Shown here: piece by piece, positions 46,284 to 54,708 of the stretch
Position numbering within the stretch: the stretch's first letter is position 1
Layout: each line of letters opens with the position of its first letter
Assembly: GCA_910578085.1 (NCBI GenBank)
Contig: CAJTPM010000015.1
Span: forward strand, 35,028 to 99,027
Length of the DNA stretch: 64,000 bases
Source: an uncultured Lachnospiraceae bacterium
GTDB taxonomy: Bacteria; Bacillota; Clostridia; Lachnospirales; Lachnospiraceae
Reading direction: 5' to 3'
Notes under the pieces: model-generated
What the model was told of the DNA's origin: nothing
Databases searched by the model: none
The model's input: only the letters and a program-made list of their open reading frames with translations
Program-made: the position numbers and the translations under genes

Positions 46284-47840
46284 ATGCAAAAATGGTGGAA
46301 AACAATTTTTATGGCAGCAATTGTTTCAGTCAGCCTGTTAAACGCTGGATCAGATGTGAAGGCGGCAGGAAAGGACTGTAAAATCGAAGCGGGTGTGACG
46401 GTCGGAGACATCGATGTCTCGGGCATGACCATCCCGGAGGCGGAAAGCGCTGTGGCTGCCTATGTGGATTCCCTGCAGAGCGTACCGATCACCCTCAGAT
46501 TAGAAGGCGGTCAGGATACGGTAGGGACAGCCGGCGAGTTCGGTATTGCATGGGAAAATGACGGGGCGCTGGAAGAGGCGGCGATGCTCGGAAAGCGCGG
46601 CAATATTGTGCAACGTTATAAAGCTCTTGCAGATCTGAAAAAAGAAGGGCAAAATTACCCGCTCCATGTTTCTTTTGATGAAAATGTGATAGAGGGCATT
46701 CTGCATTCTCTCAGTGAAACTTATAACCAGGAGGCAGTGGAAGCTTCCCTGACAAAGACAGAGAGCGGGTTCCAGATTACGGAAGGACAGACAGGGCATG
46801 TGCTGGATGTGGAGAAATCCAAAGAAGCCATTGTAAATTATCTGACCGACAGCTGGGACTATGGCAATGCATCCATCAATCTGGTGGTGACGTTGGATGA
46901 GCCTCGTGGAAATGCGGAAACCTTAAGCAAGGTAAAGGATGTGCTGGGGACAGCGACGACGGCCTACAAGTCGTCGGGGCCTTCCCGTGTGACGAATATT
47001 AAGACCGGCTGCGGTCATTTGAACGGGATCACGCTGTATCCGGGGGAGCAGTGCTCGGTTCTGGAATGTATCACGCCCTTTTCCACGGCGAACGGGTATG
47101 AGCTGGCCGGTTCCTATCTGAACGGACAGGTTGTGGAGAGCCTGGGCGGGGGAATCTGTCAGGTATCGACAACGCTTTACAATGCGATACTGAAAGCGGA
47201 ACTGCAGGTAGACGAGCGCAGCAACCACTCCATGATCGTGAGCTACGTGGAGCCCTCGGAGGATGCGGCGATCTCCGAATCCGGCGGGAAGGATTTTAAA
47301 TTTACGAATAATAAGGAATATCCGATCTATATAGAGGGAACCACCTCTTCTGACAAGACGATCACGTTTACGATCTACGGCGTGGAGGACAGACCGGCAA
47401 ACAGGGAAGTGAGCTATATCAGTGAAGTACTGGAAAAAAATGTGCCGCCCGCAGAAAAGATCATACCCACCGGGGATCCGATAGGTTATGTGAATGTACA
47501 GTCCGTGCATATCGGCTATAAGGCGCGTCTGTGGAAAGTGGTGAAGGAGAACGGCGTGGAAGTCAGCAGAGAGCAGGTGAACAGCAGCTCCTATGCGGCG
47601 GTTCCGCGTACGGCAACCGTGGGCACAGCGACGGCGGATCCTGTTGCAGCGGCTCAGATCCAGGAGGCCATAGCAACGGGCAGCATCGATCAGGTAAAAG
47701 CGGTGGCTGGAGCGATCCTTGCACAGCAGGCAGCGGCAGCAGCAGGGGCGCAGCCGCCGGCAGAGGGACAACCGCCTGCGGAGGGACAGCCCCCGACTGG
47801 CGTCACGGAAGATCCGGGAACAGGTGCAACGGATGGCTGA
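46284..47840 (+). CDS. VanW-family extracytoplasmic protein
   Basis: A 518-residue exported protein. It starts with an uncleaved-type or cleavable signal (KTIFMAAIVSVSLLNAGSDVKAA), continues with peptidoglycan-binding-like repeats (GVTVGDIDVSGMTIPEAES; later GFQITEGQTGHVLDV), and then the VanW domain with LGGGICQVSTTLYNAIL near residue 290. The C-terminus has a G5-like region and a Pro/Gly/Gln-rich tail with repeated PPAEGQ. Such proteins act at the cell wall; VanW's exact reaction is unknown. I chose the ATG at 46284 (GGTGGG 5 bases upstream) over GTG 46272. Its end overlaps the next gene by 8 bases. Confidence 0.88.
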   Translation: MQKWWKTIFMAAIVSVSLLNAGSDVKAAGKDCKIEAGVTVGDIDVSGMTIPEAESAVAAYVDSLQSVPITLRLEGGQDTVGTAGEFGIAWENDGALEEAAMLGKRGNIVQRYKALADLKKEGQNYPLHVSFDENVIEGILHSLSETYNQEAVEASLTKTESGFQITEGQTGHVLDVEKSKEAIVNYLTDSWDYGNASINLVVTLDEPRGNAETLSKVKDVLGTATTAYKSSGPSRVTNIKTGCGHLNGITLYPGEQCSVLECITPFSTANGYELAGSYLNGQVVESLGGGICQVSTTLYNAILKAELQVDERSNHSMIVSYVEPSEDAAISESGGKDFKFTNNKEYPIYIEGTTSSDKTITFTIYGVEDRPANREVSYISEVLEKNVPPAEKIIPTGDPIGYVNVQSVHIGYKARLWKVVKENGVEVSREQVNSSSYAAVPRTATVGTATADPVAAAQIQEAIATGSIDQVKAVAGAILAQQAAAAAGAQPPAEGQPPAEGQPPTGVTEDPGTGATDG

Positions 47841-48480
47841 CGGTTTCTTTGTAAACTTCTGCGGCCTTCAGGAGATGTCCGAAAAGGAAAAGCGGAAGAA
47901 GTTTGGCGATATGGATATTGTAATGACCGGTTTTGCGGGACTGTCCGGTTCCGCAATTTTGGCATGTGAAAAATATGATCAGCTGCGGAGCAGATATCCG
48001 GCTTCCTTTTTGGAGGGGGCAAAAAACCGGAAAAGGTTTCTGGGGCAGATACCGGAGGCCGCACCGGCCGGAAAGTCCGACGACTGCAGCGCATACAGCT
48101 TTTCGGAAAAGGGAATTACAGGGATGTATCTCCTCTCGGAGGGCGGTGTTTTTGCGGGGCTTTGGAATCTCGCAAAAGCGGCGGGCGTCGGACTGAAAAT
48201 AGATCTGAAAAGTATCCCGATCAGACAGGAGACCGTGGAGATCTGCAATTTTTTTGATGTGAACCCATACCAGATGCAGTCGGAAGGAAGCTGTCTGCTG
48301 CTTGCGGACAATGGCGGCAGGGTAAAGGCCGGTTTGCAGGAAAAAGGGATCTTTTCGGAGATCATAGGAGTGACAACGGAGAATAATGACAGAGTTGTCA
48401 TAAATGGAGAAGAGAGGCGCTATCTGGAGAAACATTATGAGGATGCGCTTGAGTTGGTAAGCAGAAAGGAACAGTCATGA
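47833..48480 (+). CDS. AIR-synthase-like protein, C-terminal domain only
   Basis: A 215-residue protein related to the C-terminal domain of PurM/HypE/ThiL-type enzymes. Seen: VMTGFAGLSGSAILACEKY, LSEGGVFAGLWNLAKAAGVG, VEICNFFDVNPYQMQSEGSCLL, and GVTTENNDRVVINGEERRYL. The N-terminal ATP-binding domain of the family is absent, so it cannot be a normal HypE or PurM. The start at 47833 overlaps the VanW gene; ATG 47875 is also possible. Its stop overlaps the start of the Lrp-type regulator by 4 bases. Function unknown; perhaps it binds a nucleotide or is a subunit. Confidence 0.72.
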   Translation: MADGFFVNFCGLQEMSEKEKRKKFGDMDIVMTGFAGLSGSAILACEKYDQLRSRYPASFLEGAKNRKRFLGQIPEAAPAGKSDDCSAYSFSEKGITGMYLLSEGGVFAGLWNLAKAAGVGLKIDLKSIPIRQETVEICNFFDVNPYQMQSEGSCLLLADNGGRVKAGLQEKGIFSEIIGVTTENNDRVVINGEERRYLEKHYEDALELVSRKEQS

Positions 48481-48959
48481 GAGAGCAATTATTGAAAATT
48501 ATTGAGAAGAACAGCCGTATTGATTTAAAGGAGCTGGCGGTGATACTGGGTGTGGATGAGGCCACGATTGTTGAGGAACTGCAGAAATGCGAAGCCGAAG
48601 GGGTGATCTGCGGCTATCATACGATGATCGACTGGGACAAAGTGGGCGTGGAGAAGGTGTCCGCCCTGATTGAGGTGCGCGTAACACCCCAGCGGGGACA
48701 GGGATTTGACAAGATCGCAGAGCGGATCTACAAATATCCGGAAGTGCATGCAGTTTATCTGATCTCCGGCGGATATGATCTGTTGGTATCTCTGGAGGGG
48801 AAGACACTGCGGGAAGTGTCTGCGTTTGTTTCCGACAAGCTGTCTACGCTGGAGACCGTGATCAGCACAGCGACACATTTTATCCTGAAAAAGTACAAAG
48901 ACCATGGAACAATTCTGGAAAAGAAATATGAGGATACGAGAGAGAAGGTGACACCGTGA
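48477..48959 (+). CDS. Lrp/AsnC-family transcriptional regulator
   Basis: A 160-residue regulator with an N-terminal winged helix (LKIIEKNSRIDLKELAVILG, then VDEATIVEELQKCEAEGVI) and a C-terminal ligand-binding RAM domain (VRVTPQRGQGFDKIAERI, AVYLISGGYDLLVSLEG). Members respond to amino acids and often control a neighbouring aminotransferase. It overlaps the gene before it by 4 bases and the aminotransferase gene after it by 4 bases, so the three form a coupled unit. Confidence 0.93.
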   Translation: MREQLLKIIEKNSRIDLKELAVILGVDEATIVEELQKCEAEGVICGYHTMIDWDKVGVEKVSALIEVRVTPQRGQGFDKIAERIYKYPEVHAVYLISGGYDLLVSLEGKTLREVSAFVSDKLSTLETVISTATHFILKKYKDHGTILEKKYEDTREKVTP

Positions 48960-50143
48960 GAAATCCGTTAGCTGATAGAGTAGTAGATATTCCGTTTTCG
49001 GGGATCCGAAAATTTTTTGATATTGTCAGTGAGATGCCGGAGGCCATTTCTCTTGGTGTGGGCGAACCGGATTTTGATACGCCCTGGCATATCAGGGATG
49101 AGGGCATTTACTCGCTGGAAAAAGGGCGTACTTTCTATACATCCAATTCGGGATTAAAGGAACTGAGACAGGAGATCGCCAATTACTTAAAGAGACGGCA
49201 GAATCTGGAATATGATGCGATGAAAGAGGTGCTGATCACGGTGGGCGGTTCGGAGGCCATCGATATCGGGATGCGCGTGATGTTGAATCCCGGGGAGGAA
49301 GTGCTGATCCCTCAGCCCAGCTATGTCTCCTATGAACCCTGTGTGGTACTGGCGGGAGGCGTTCCGGTGATCATCGATCTGAAGGAAGAGAATGACTTCC
49401 GGCTGACGGCAAAAGAACTGTCAGATGCGATCACAGAGAAGACGAAGATTCTGGTGCTACCGTTTCCGAATAACCCGACAGGTGCGATCCTGGAGGAGAA
49501 GGATCTGCGGGAGATTGCAAAGATCTGTGTGGAAAAAGACATTTTTGTGATGTCCGACGAAATCTATGCGGAGCTGACCTACAAGGAAAAGCATATTTCC
49601 ATCGCACAGATGCCCGGCATGCAGGAGAGAACGATCCTGATCAACGGCTTCTCCAAAGCCTATGCGATGACGGGCTGGCGTCTGGGCTATGCCTGCGGAC
49701 CGGCGGATATTATCGAGCAGATGTTGAAAGTGCATCAGTATGCGATCATGTGCGCGCCCACCACAAGCCAGTATGCGGCGGTGGAGGCGCTGAAAAACGG
49801 AGACGAGGATGTACAGGAGATGCGGGAGGCCTATAACCAGCGCCGCCGTTATCTGGTACATGAGTTTCAGGAGATGGGCCTGAAATGTTTTGAACCTTTC
49901 GGCGCGTTCTACATATTCCCGTCCATTCAGGAGTTTGGGATGACAAGCGACGAGTTTGCCACAAGGTTTCTGATGGAGGAGAAGGTGGCGGTGGTGCCAG
50001 GCACAGCGTTTGGCGCCTGCGGTGAAGGGTTTCTGCGAATATCCTATGCCTATTCGTTAGAAAATCTGAAAGTGGCGATCGGGCGGCTTCGGGATTTTGT
50101 GGAGAGACTGCGGAAAGAGAAAGAGGAGCGTAGCATAAAGTAG
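48956..50143 (+). CDS. PLP-dependent class I/II aminotransferase
   Basis: A 395-residue cytoplasmic aminotransferase. It has the family's N-terminal AISLGVGEPDFDTP, the NNPTGAILEEKDL motif, SDEIYAELTY with the PLP-contacting Asp and Tyr, and INGFSKAYAMTGWRLGY with the PLP-binding Lys. The C-terminal LRISYAYS carries the substrate-carboxylate-binding Arg. The amino-acid substrate cannot be read. The start overlaps the stop of the Lrp-type gene, suggesting regulation by that protein in response to its own product or substrate. Confidence 0.94.
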   Translation: MRNPLADRVVDIPFSGIRKFFDIVSEMPEAISLGVGEPDFDTPWHIRDEGIYSLEKGRTFYTSNSGLKELRQEIANYLKRRQNLEYDAMKEVLITVGGSEAIDIGMRVMLNPGEEVLIPQPSYVSYEPCVVLAGGVPVIIDLKEENDFRLTAKELSDAITEKTKILVLPFPNNPTGAILEEKDLREIAKICVEKDIFVMSDEIYAELTYKEKHISIAQMPGMQERTILINGFSKAYAMTGWRLGYACGPADIIEQMLKVHQYAIMCAPTTSQYAAVEALKNGDEDVQEMREAYNQRRRYLVHEFQEMGLKCFEPFGAFYIFPSIQEFGMTSDEFATRFLMEEKVAVVPGTAFGACGEGFLRISYAYSLENLKVAIGRLRDFVERLRKEKEERSIK

Positions 50144-50174
50144 GTCAATAATAATATATGTGCTGTGTAAAAAC

Positions 50175-50201
50175 GCAGGGAGTCTGTATCGGACTCCCTG
50201 C
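50175..50201 (+). terminator. Terminator after the aminotransferase gene
   Basis: GCAGGGAGTC and GACTCCCTGC form a perfect 10-bp stem with a 7-base loop, followed by AATTGTTCTTTC. Confidence 0.7.
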
Positions 50202-50214
50202 AATTGTTCTTTCA

Positions 50215-50305
50215 TAGGAAATTGCGATAGTGTTAGATCATTCCAGGAGAATGAATGCGTCGCTGTCTGGCACCGCTATTTCTAATTTTATATAGGAAAT
50301 TGCAA
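50215..50305. repeat. Two copies of ATAGGAAATTGC before trmL
   Basis: ATAGGAAATTGC occurs near 50215 and again near 50294, and a shorter TATAGGA lies near 50333. Spacing is about 80 bases. These could be protein-binding sites or remnants of a duplication. Confidence 0.45.
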
Positions 50306-50370
50306 AAGATTTTATATATTTTCCGGGAATTTATATAGGAGTTAATTCTGATAAAGGTGAGGATATAAGA

Positions 50371-50871
50371 ATGCACATCATATTACATCAGCCGGAGATA
50401 CCGGCAAATACGGGCAATATCGGCAGGACCTGCGTTGCGACTGGGACGGGGCTGCATCTGATTGAGCCTTTGGGATTCAGATTGGACGAAAAATCAATTA
50501 AGCGGGCAGGAATGGACTACTGGGAAAATCTTGACGTTACAAGATATATTAACTTTGAAGAGTTTCGTCAGAAACATCCCGGTGCAAAGATCTGGTTTGC
50601 CACCACAAAGGCCAAAAAGGTCTATACGGAAGCGGAGTTCGGTATGGGGGATTATTTCATGTTCGGTAAGGAGAGTGCCGGGATTCCCGAGGAGATATTG
50701 GTGGAGCATGAAGAAGACTGTATCAGGATCCCGATGCTTGACAGTATCCGGTCGCTAAATCTCTCCAACTCCGTGGCAGTGGTGCTGTACGAGGCGCTCA
50801 GGCAGAATGGGTTTCAGGGAATGCAGAGAGAAGGGGAACTGCACAGACTGCAGTGGAAGGATTGCATTTGA
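50371..50871 (+). CDS. trmL: tRNA (cytidine/uridine-34-2'-O)-methyltransferase
   Basis: Methylates the ribose of the wobble base in leucine tRNAs. The 166-residue SPOUT protein has the N-terminal HQPEIPANTGNIGRTCVATG, the FGKESAGIPEEIL motif near residue 92, and the C-terminal MLDSIRSLNLSNSVAVVLYEALRQ region that forms the trefoil knot with S-adenosylmethionine. The ATG at 50371 follows GGTGAGGATATAAGA. It stands alone between a terminator and an exporter gene. Confidence 0.94.
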   Translation: MHIILHQPEIPANTGNIGRTCVATGTGLHLIEPLGFRLDEKSIKRAGMDYWENLDVTRYINFEEFRQKHPGAKIWFATTKAKKVYTEAEFGMGDYFMFGKESAGIPEEILVEHEEDCIRIPMLDSIRSLNLSNSVAVVLYEALRQNGFQGMQREGELHRLQWKDCI

Positions 50872-50926
50872 CAGGAAAACCTGCAAAAATGTTTATAAAA
50901 ATGTCGGGAAATAAAAAAATTTGAAG

Positions 50927-50955
50927 TTGACGGATTGCCGGATGCATGATATTAT
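50927..50955 (+). promoter_or_regulatory. Promoter upstream of the MFS exporter gene
   Basis: TTGACG (50927-50932) and TATTAT (50950-50955) with a 17-base spacer. It leaves an untranslated leader of about 190 bases before the exporter gene. Confidence 0.7.
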
Positions 50956-50986
50956 TCGTGTATATTGACATGGCAGGAGTTTTACT

Positions 50987-51034
50987 ATGGGCTGGAAAAT
51001 GTGTACTATTTTAATTTTTAAAGGAAACATTTGA
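50987..51034 (+). CDS. Possible leader peptide of the MFS exporter
   Basis: A 15-codon frame starting ATG GGC TGG with AGGAG 7 bases upstream (MGWKMCTILIFKGNI). It lies between the promoter at 50927 and the exporter start at 51152. Short leaders of this kind control some antibiotic-efflux genes by ribosome stalling. No clear alternative hairpins are obvious, so it stays a guess. Confidence 0.4.
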   Translation: MGWKMCTILIFKGNI

Positions 51035-51151
51035 TTCTTTCCGGCTATCTTTATGCCCTTTTCGGGGCGATGATTCCAAAATTTTTGATTTTAAAACTGT
51101 GACAATGAAATGCAGTTGTTCCGGTTTGATTTGGATAGGAGAATATTGATT

Positions 51152-52399
51152 ATGGATATAAAAAAGCAGACGGTACTGATGTACCTTTACGAGGCTGCGT
51201 TAGCTTTCCGCATGGTGGACGCAGTCTGGGTAATCTTTCTGCTGGAGAGAGGATTTTCTCTGGCGGAGGTGGGAACTGCGGAGGGCGTTTACCATATTAC
51301 CAGCATGCTCTTTGAGGTCCCCAGCGGCATGGCGGCGGATCTGTTCGGCAGGAAACGTACGCTTATCCTGTCAGGAATCGTGGGTATGTGCTCGGCAGTT
51401 TTTATGACGTTGGAAGGTTTTAGGGGATTTGTTTACTGCGGCATGATCTTCTCGGCGCTCAGCCTGAATCTGGCTTCCGGAACGGAAGAGGCGCTGATTT
51501 ATGACAGCCTGCTGGAGGCGGGCCGTGAGAGCGGCTACAAAAAAGTGTGGTCAAACATCAGCTTAATTGCCAGGACGGCAAGCGCTCTTTCCTGTCTGGC
51601 CAGCCCCATCGCCATTATGATGGGGTACCGGTATACTTATTATATCAGCGTGTTTCTGTATCTGTGTACCGTGATTTTTGTGCTGCCTGTGCGGGAGCCT
51701 GCGGTGACGGAGAGACAGAAGCTGCGGACAGAGAAGGAGACAGGGAAAAGGTATAGAGAGGGACTGCATGAGCTTGGCAGGCGATGGAAACAGCATATTG
51801 GCGAAACCGTTACTTTTATCAGGAAAAACCCAAAGACCATGGCAAAACTGTTTGCCGATGCGGCTCTTGGATGTCCCTGCTATCTGATTATGATGTATTT
51901 GCAGGAGCATCTTGTAAACTGCGGCTGGCCGAAAAGCTTTATCGGGATACCGTTAGTTGTGATTCCTCTTGCAGGAGCACTTGGTACGAGAATTGCGGCA
52001 AAAAACAGGAGCAGGCTGTCAAAAGCGCTGCTGCTTTGCGGGATAATCAGCGGCATCGGAACCTGCCTTGTGGGAAGCAATGTACTTATTGTTGTTCTAA
52101 TCGGGGCTTGCGTTGTGCGGATGTGCGAAGGATTTTCAGAGATCACGGTCAGCGAGAATGTCAACAGGGAATTTTCCAGCGATTACAGGGCGACTTTAGT
52201 CAGCGTAGGCAGTATGTGTTATTCGGTGCTGATGGTGGCGGCGAGCCCCGTGACAGGATTTTTGGGGGACCACTATTCTGTGAATGCGGCGTTTTATCTG
52301 CTGGGGGGCGGATTGCTTGCGGCGACGGCTGTGATGCACATTGTAACAGGAAGAAAAAGGCATGCTTCAATTGACAATACGCATAAAAGGCAATTCTAA
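51152..52399 (+). CDS. MFS-family exporter
   Basis: A 415-residue transporter of the major facilitator family with about twelve membrane helices. The loop between helices 2 and 3 reads GMAADLFGRKRTLILSG, the family's DxxGRR-type signature. A charged cytoplasmic loop lies in the middle (RQKLRTEKETGKRYREG). Related proteins export drugs or sugars; the substrate is unknown. I chose ATG 51152 with AGGAG 10 bases upstream. It has its own promoter and possible leader. Its last bases overlap the stop of the convergent sensor kinase gene. Confidence 0.88.
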   Translation: MDIKKQTVLMYLYEAALAFRMVDAVWVIFLLERGFSLAEVGTAEGVYHITSMLFEVPSGMAADLFGRKRTLILSGIVGMCSAVFMTLEGFRGFVYCGMIFSALSLNLASGTEEALIYDSLLEAGRESGYKKVWSNISLIARTASALSCLASPIAIMMGYRYTYYISVFLYLCTVIFVLPVREPAVTERQKLRTEKETGKRYREGLHELGRRWKQHIGETVTFIRKNPKTMAKLFADAALGCPCYLIMMYLQEHLVNCGWPKSFIGIPLVVIPLAGALGTRIAAKNRSRLSKALLLCGIISGIGTCLVGSNVLIVVLIGACVVRMCEGFSEITVSENVNREFSSDYRATLVSVGSMCYSVLMVAASPVTGFLGDHYSVNAAFYLLGGGLLAATAVMHIVTGRKRHASIDNTHKRQF

Positions 52400-53814
52400 T
52401 CTTCTTCCTCCGCCACCGGCAGGGAAAAGATGAATTCCGTTCCCACACCCACGGTACTGATCACATTGATGTGCTCTCCGTGGGCCATGATGATCTCCTT
52501 TGTGATGGAGAGACCAAGGCCGGTGCCTTTTTTATCCTTGCCGCGGGAGAGATCGGACTTGTAGAAACGGTCCCAGATCAGTTTTAGGTCTTCCTTGGGG
52601 ATACCGATCCCGCGGTCTTTCACCGATACGAAAACCTTGTTTTTCTTTTCGGTGGTCTCTATTTTAATGATGGAGTCCTGGGGACTGAATTTGATGGCAT
52701 TATCTAAAAGGTTGTAAAGGACCTGCTGGATCTTGCCCATATCGGCCTCCACGGGCATGGCCTCCCCGGTGAGTACAAGTTCGATGGCGATGGATTTGTT
52801 TTTACAGACAACCTCAAAGGTTGCCGCCGTATTTCTGATCGTTGTGTTGAGATCAAAAACTGATTTTTCCAGATAGACGCCTTTGGTATTCAAATTATTC
52901 AGGGTGAGCAGGGAATCCGTCAGCTTTTTCAGACGTTCGGTCTCATTTAACACAATGTTCAGATATTTTTCATACAGTTCCGGAGGAACCGTGCCGTCTA
53001 ACATGGCTTCCAGATAGCCGCGGATAGAGGTGAGCGGGGAGCGGAAGTCATGGGATACGTTGGCAACGAATTTTTTCTGGTTGTCCTCCGCTCGGGCGAT
53101 CTCATTTGCCATATAATTCAGAGAGGCCGCAAGATAGCCCATTTCATCCGCGCTTTCCACCGAAAATTCATAGTGCATATTGCCGGAAGCATACTGTTCG
53201 GTGGCGGAAATGATCTTTTTTAGCGGAACATAGACGATCTCCGTAAAAAAGATCAGAATGATCAGCGACAGAACAAAGAGGATCAGCAGCATAATGTAGG
53301 AAATGTTTAAAAAGCTGTTTGCCTCGTCTTCCATAACAGCCATGGACATATGAATGATCACATAGCCCTGCACCCTGTAATTGTAGGTGATCGGCGCAAA
53401 TACGCTGAGCATATCGTTTTCAAAGTAACCGAAAAATGTTCCTTCCGTATAATAGGAACCGGCGGTCGCCGTGGAATCAAAATTTTCGATCACGGTTTCC
53501 TTTTCTAAATCGAGGGGTGCAGAGGAGTCAAGCACCATGCGTCCGGAGGGATTGATGATCCAGATCGTACTGTTCATATAGACAGCCAGGGCATCGATCT
53601 GATTTTTTACGGTATCCAGCGAGGTGCGGTTGCTGTAGAGATCGGAGGCGTAAGTGTTGGCGATCTGAATTGCTTCTTTGTAGAGGGATTCCGCATGGTT
53701 CTTTTTGATGTGATCCAGTGTCAGACTGGACGCAAAGGTAGCCACCACGACAAAGCCGAAGAAGCCGAAAATAAGGTATGCCAGTATGAATTTCAGGTAG
53801 AGAGTTTTTCGCAT
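52396..53814 (-). CDS. OmpR-partner sensor histidine kinase
   Basis: A 472-residue membrane kinase: helix at about residues 8-30, a 140-residue extracellular sensing domain, a second helix (ISYIMLLILFVLSLIILIFF), HAMP, the HisKA motif VSHDFRSPLTSIRGYLE with His255, and an ATPase domain with NLLDNAIKFSP and GTGLGLSI. The ATG at 53814 is preceded by AGGAGG 7 bases upstream; the longer frame has no support. It follows the response regulator gene on the minus strand after an 85-base gap that contains two hairpins. The signal is unknown. Confidence 0.93.
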   Translation of the reverse strand: MRKTLYLKFILAYLIFGFFGFVVVATFASSLTLDHIKKNHAESLYKEAIQIANTYASDLYSNRTSLDTVKNQIDALAVYMNSTIWIINPSGRMVLDSSAPLDLEKETVIENFDSTATAGSYYTEGTFFGYFENDMLSVFAPITYNYRVQGYVIIHMSMAVMEDEANSFLNISYIMLLILFVLSLIILIFFTEIVYVPLKKIISATEQYASGNMHYEFSVESADEMGYLAASLNYMANEIARAEDNQKKFVANVSHDFRSPLTSIRGYLEAMLDGTVPPELYEKYLNIVLNETERLKKLTDSLLTLNNLNTKGVYLEKSVFDLNTTIRNTAATFEVVCKNKSIAIELVLTGEAMPVEADMGKIQQVLYNLLDNAIKFSPQDSIIKIETTEKKNKVFVSVKDRGIGIPKEDLKLIWDRFYKSDLSRGKDKKGTGLGLSITKEIIMAHGEHINVISTVGVGTEFIFSLPVAEEED

Positions 53815-53859
53815 AATCAGGCCTCCTGCGCAGCGCCTCGGGAACTTCACTGCTTTGGG

Positions 53860-53899
53860 GTTTGGCTCTGCCAAACTCGCAGTACGGGCAGACTGCCCG
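53860..53899 (-). other. Two hairpins between response regulator and kinase genes
   Basis: GTTTGGC-TCT-GCCAAAC (53860-53876) and CGGGCAG-A-CTGCCCG (53885-53899) lie just after the response regulator stop. They could reduce read-through into the kinase gene; no T run is present. Confidence 0.6.
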
Positions 53900-54598
53900 C
53901 TATTTCACTTCAAACTTATAGCCGATGCCCCAGATCGTGGCAAGCTTCCAGCTCTCGTGATCATTGATCTTTTCCCGCAGACGTTTGATATGTACGTCCA
54001 CAGTTCTTGTGTCGCCGATATATTCGTAACCCCAGATCTGGTCGAGAAGCTGTTCCCTTGTGAAAACATGATTCGGGGAGGAAGCCAGGAAATATAAAAG
54101 TTCCAGCTCCTTGGGCGGCATTTCCACCGGATGTCCTTTGTAGAGGACGGAATAGTTGGTCTGGTTGACGACAAGATCGGGATATTCCACACATTTGATA
54201 TCCGGATCCGGCGGAAGCTGTACGGCAGGTTTATAGCGGCGCAGTACAGCCTTGACTCTTGCCACCAGTTCCTTGGAGTCAAAAGGCTTTTCCATATAGT
54301 CGTCAGCGCCCATCTCCAGCCCCAGTACCTTGTCAAAGATCTCACCCTTTGCGGAGAGCATGATGATAGGCAGAGCAGATCTGGCGCGGATCTCCCGACA
54401 GACCTGATAACCGTCGATGCCCGGAAGCATCAGATCTAACAGCATCAGATTCGGGCGGAAACTGTCCACTGCCAGAAGTGCCGATTCCCCGTCGCCCACG
54501 ATCATGGTCTCGAAGCATTCCTTTGTTAGATAAAGAGAGATCAGCTCCGCAATGTTGCTGTCGTCATCTACAATTAATATTTTTTGTTTTACTGCCAT
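53900..54598 (-). CDS. OmpR/PhoB-family response regulator
   Basis: A 232-residue DNA-binding regulator. The receiver domain has DDD near residue 11, Asp55 in LLDLMLPG and Lys in MEKPFD. The C-terminal winged helix has KELELLYFLASSPNHVFTREQLLDQIWG and RTVDVHIKRLREKI, as in PhoB/WalR. AGGAGG lies 5 bases before the ATG. It heads a two-gene minus-strand operon with the sensor kinase; targets are unknown. Confidence 0.95.
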   Translation of the reverse strand: MAVKQKILIVDDDSNIAELISLYLTKECFETMIVGDGESALLAVDSFRPNLMLLDLMLPGIDGYQVCREIRARSALPIIMLSAKGEIFDKVLGLEMGADDYMEKPFDSKELVARVKAVLRRYKPAVQLPPDPDIKCVEYPDLVVNQTNYSVLYKGHPVEMPPKELELLYFLASSPNHVFTREQLLDQIWGYEYIGDTRTVDVHIKRLREKINDHESWKLATIWGIGYKFEVK

Positions 54599-54708
54599 GG
54601 CGCCCTCCTGCTGTTTTATTAAAAAGTTTATATGGTGTGATTTTTACCTGCATTATCATGTTGTTTATTTTCATCCCGGAGTCCGGTTTTCACAACCCCC
54701 TCCCACCT

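Noticed and set aside
46923..47771. Minus-strand frame of 282 residues opposite the VanW gene
   Set aside because: A shadow of a high-confidence gene, with unusual Cys/Arg/His-rich composition.
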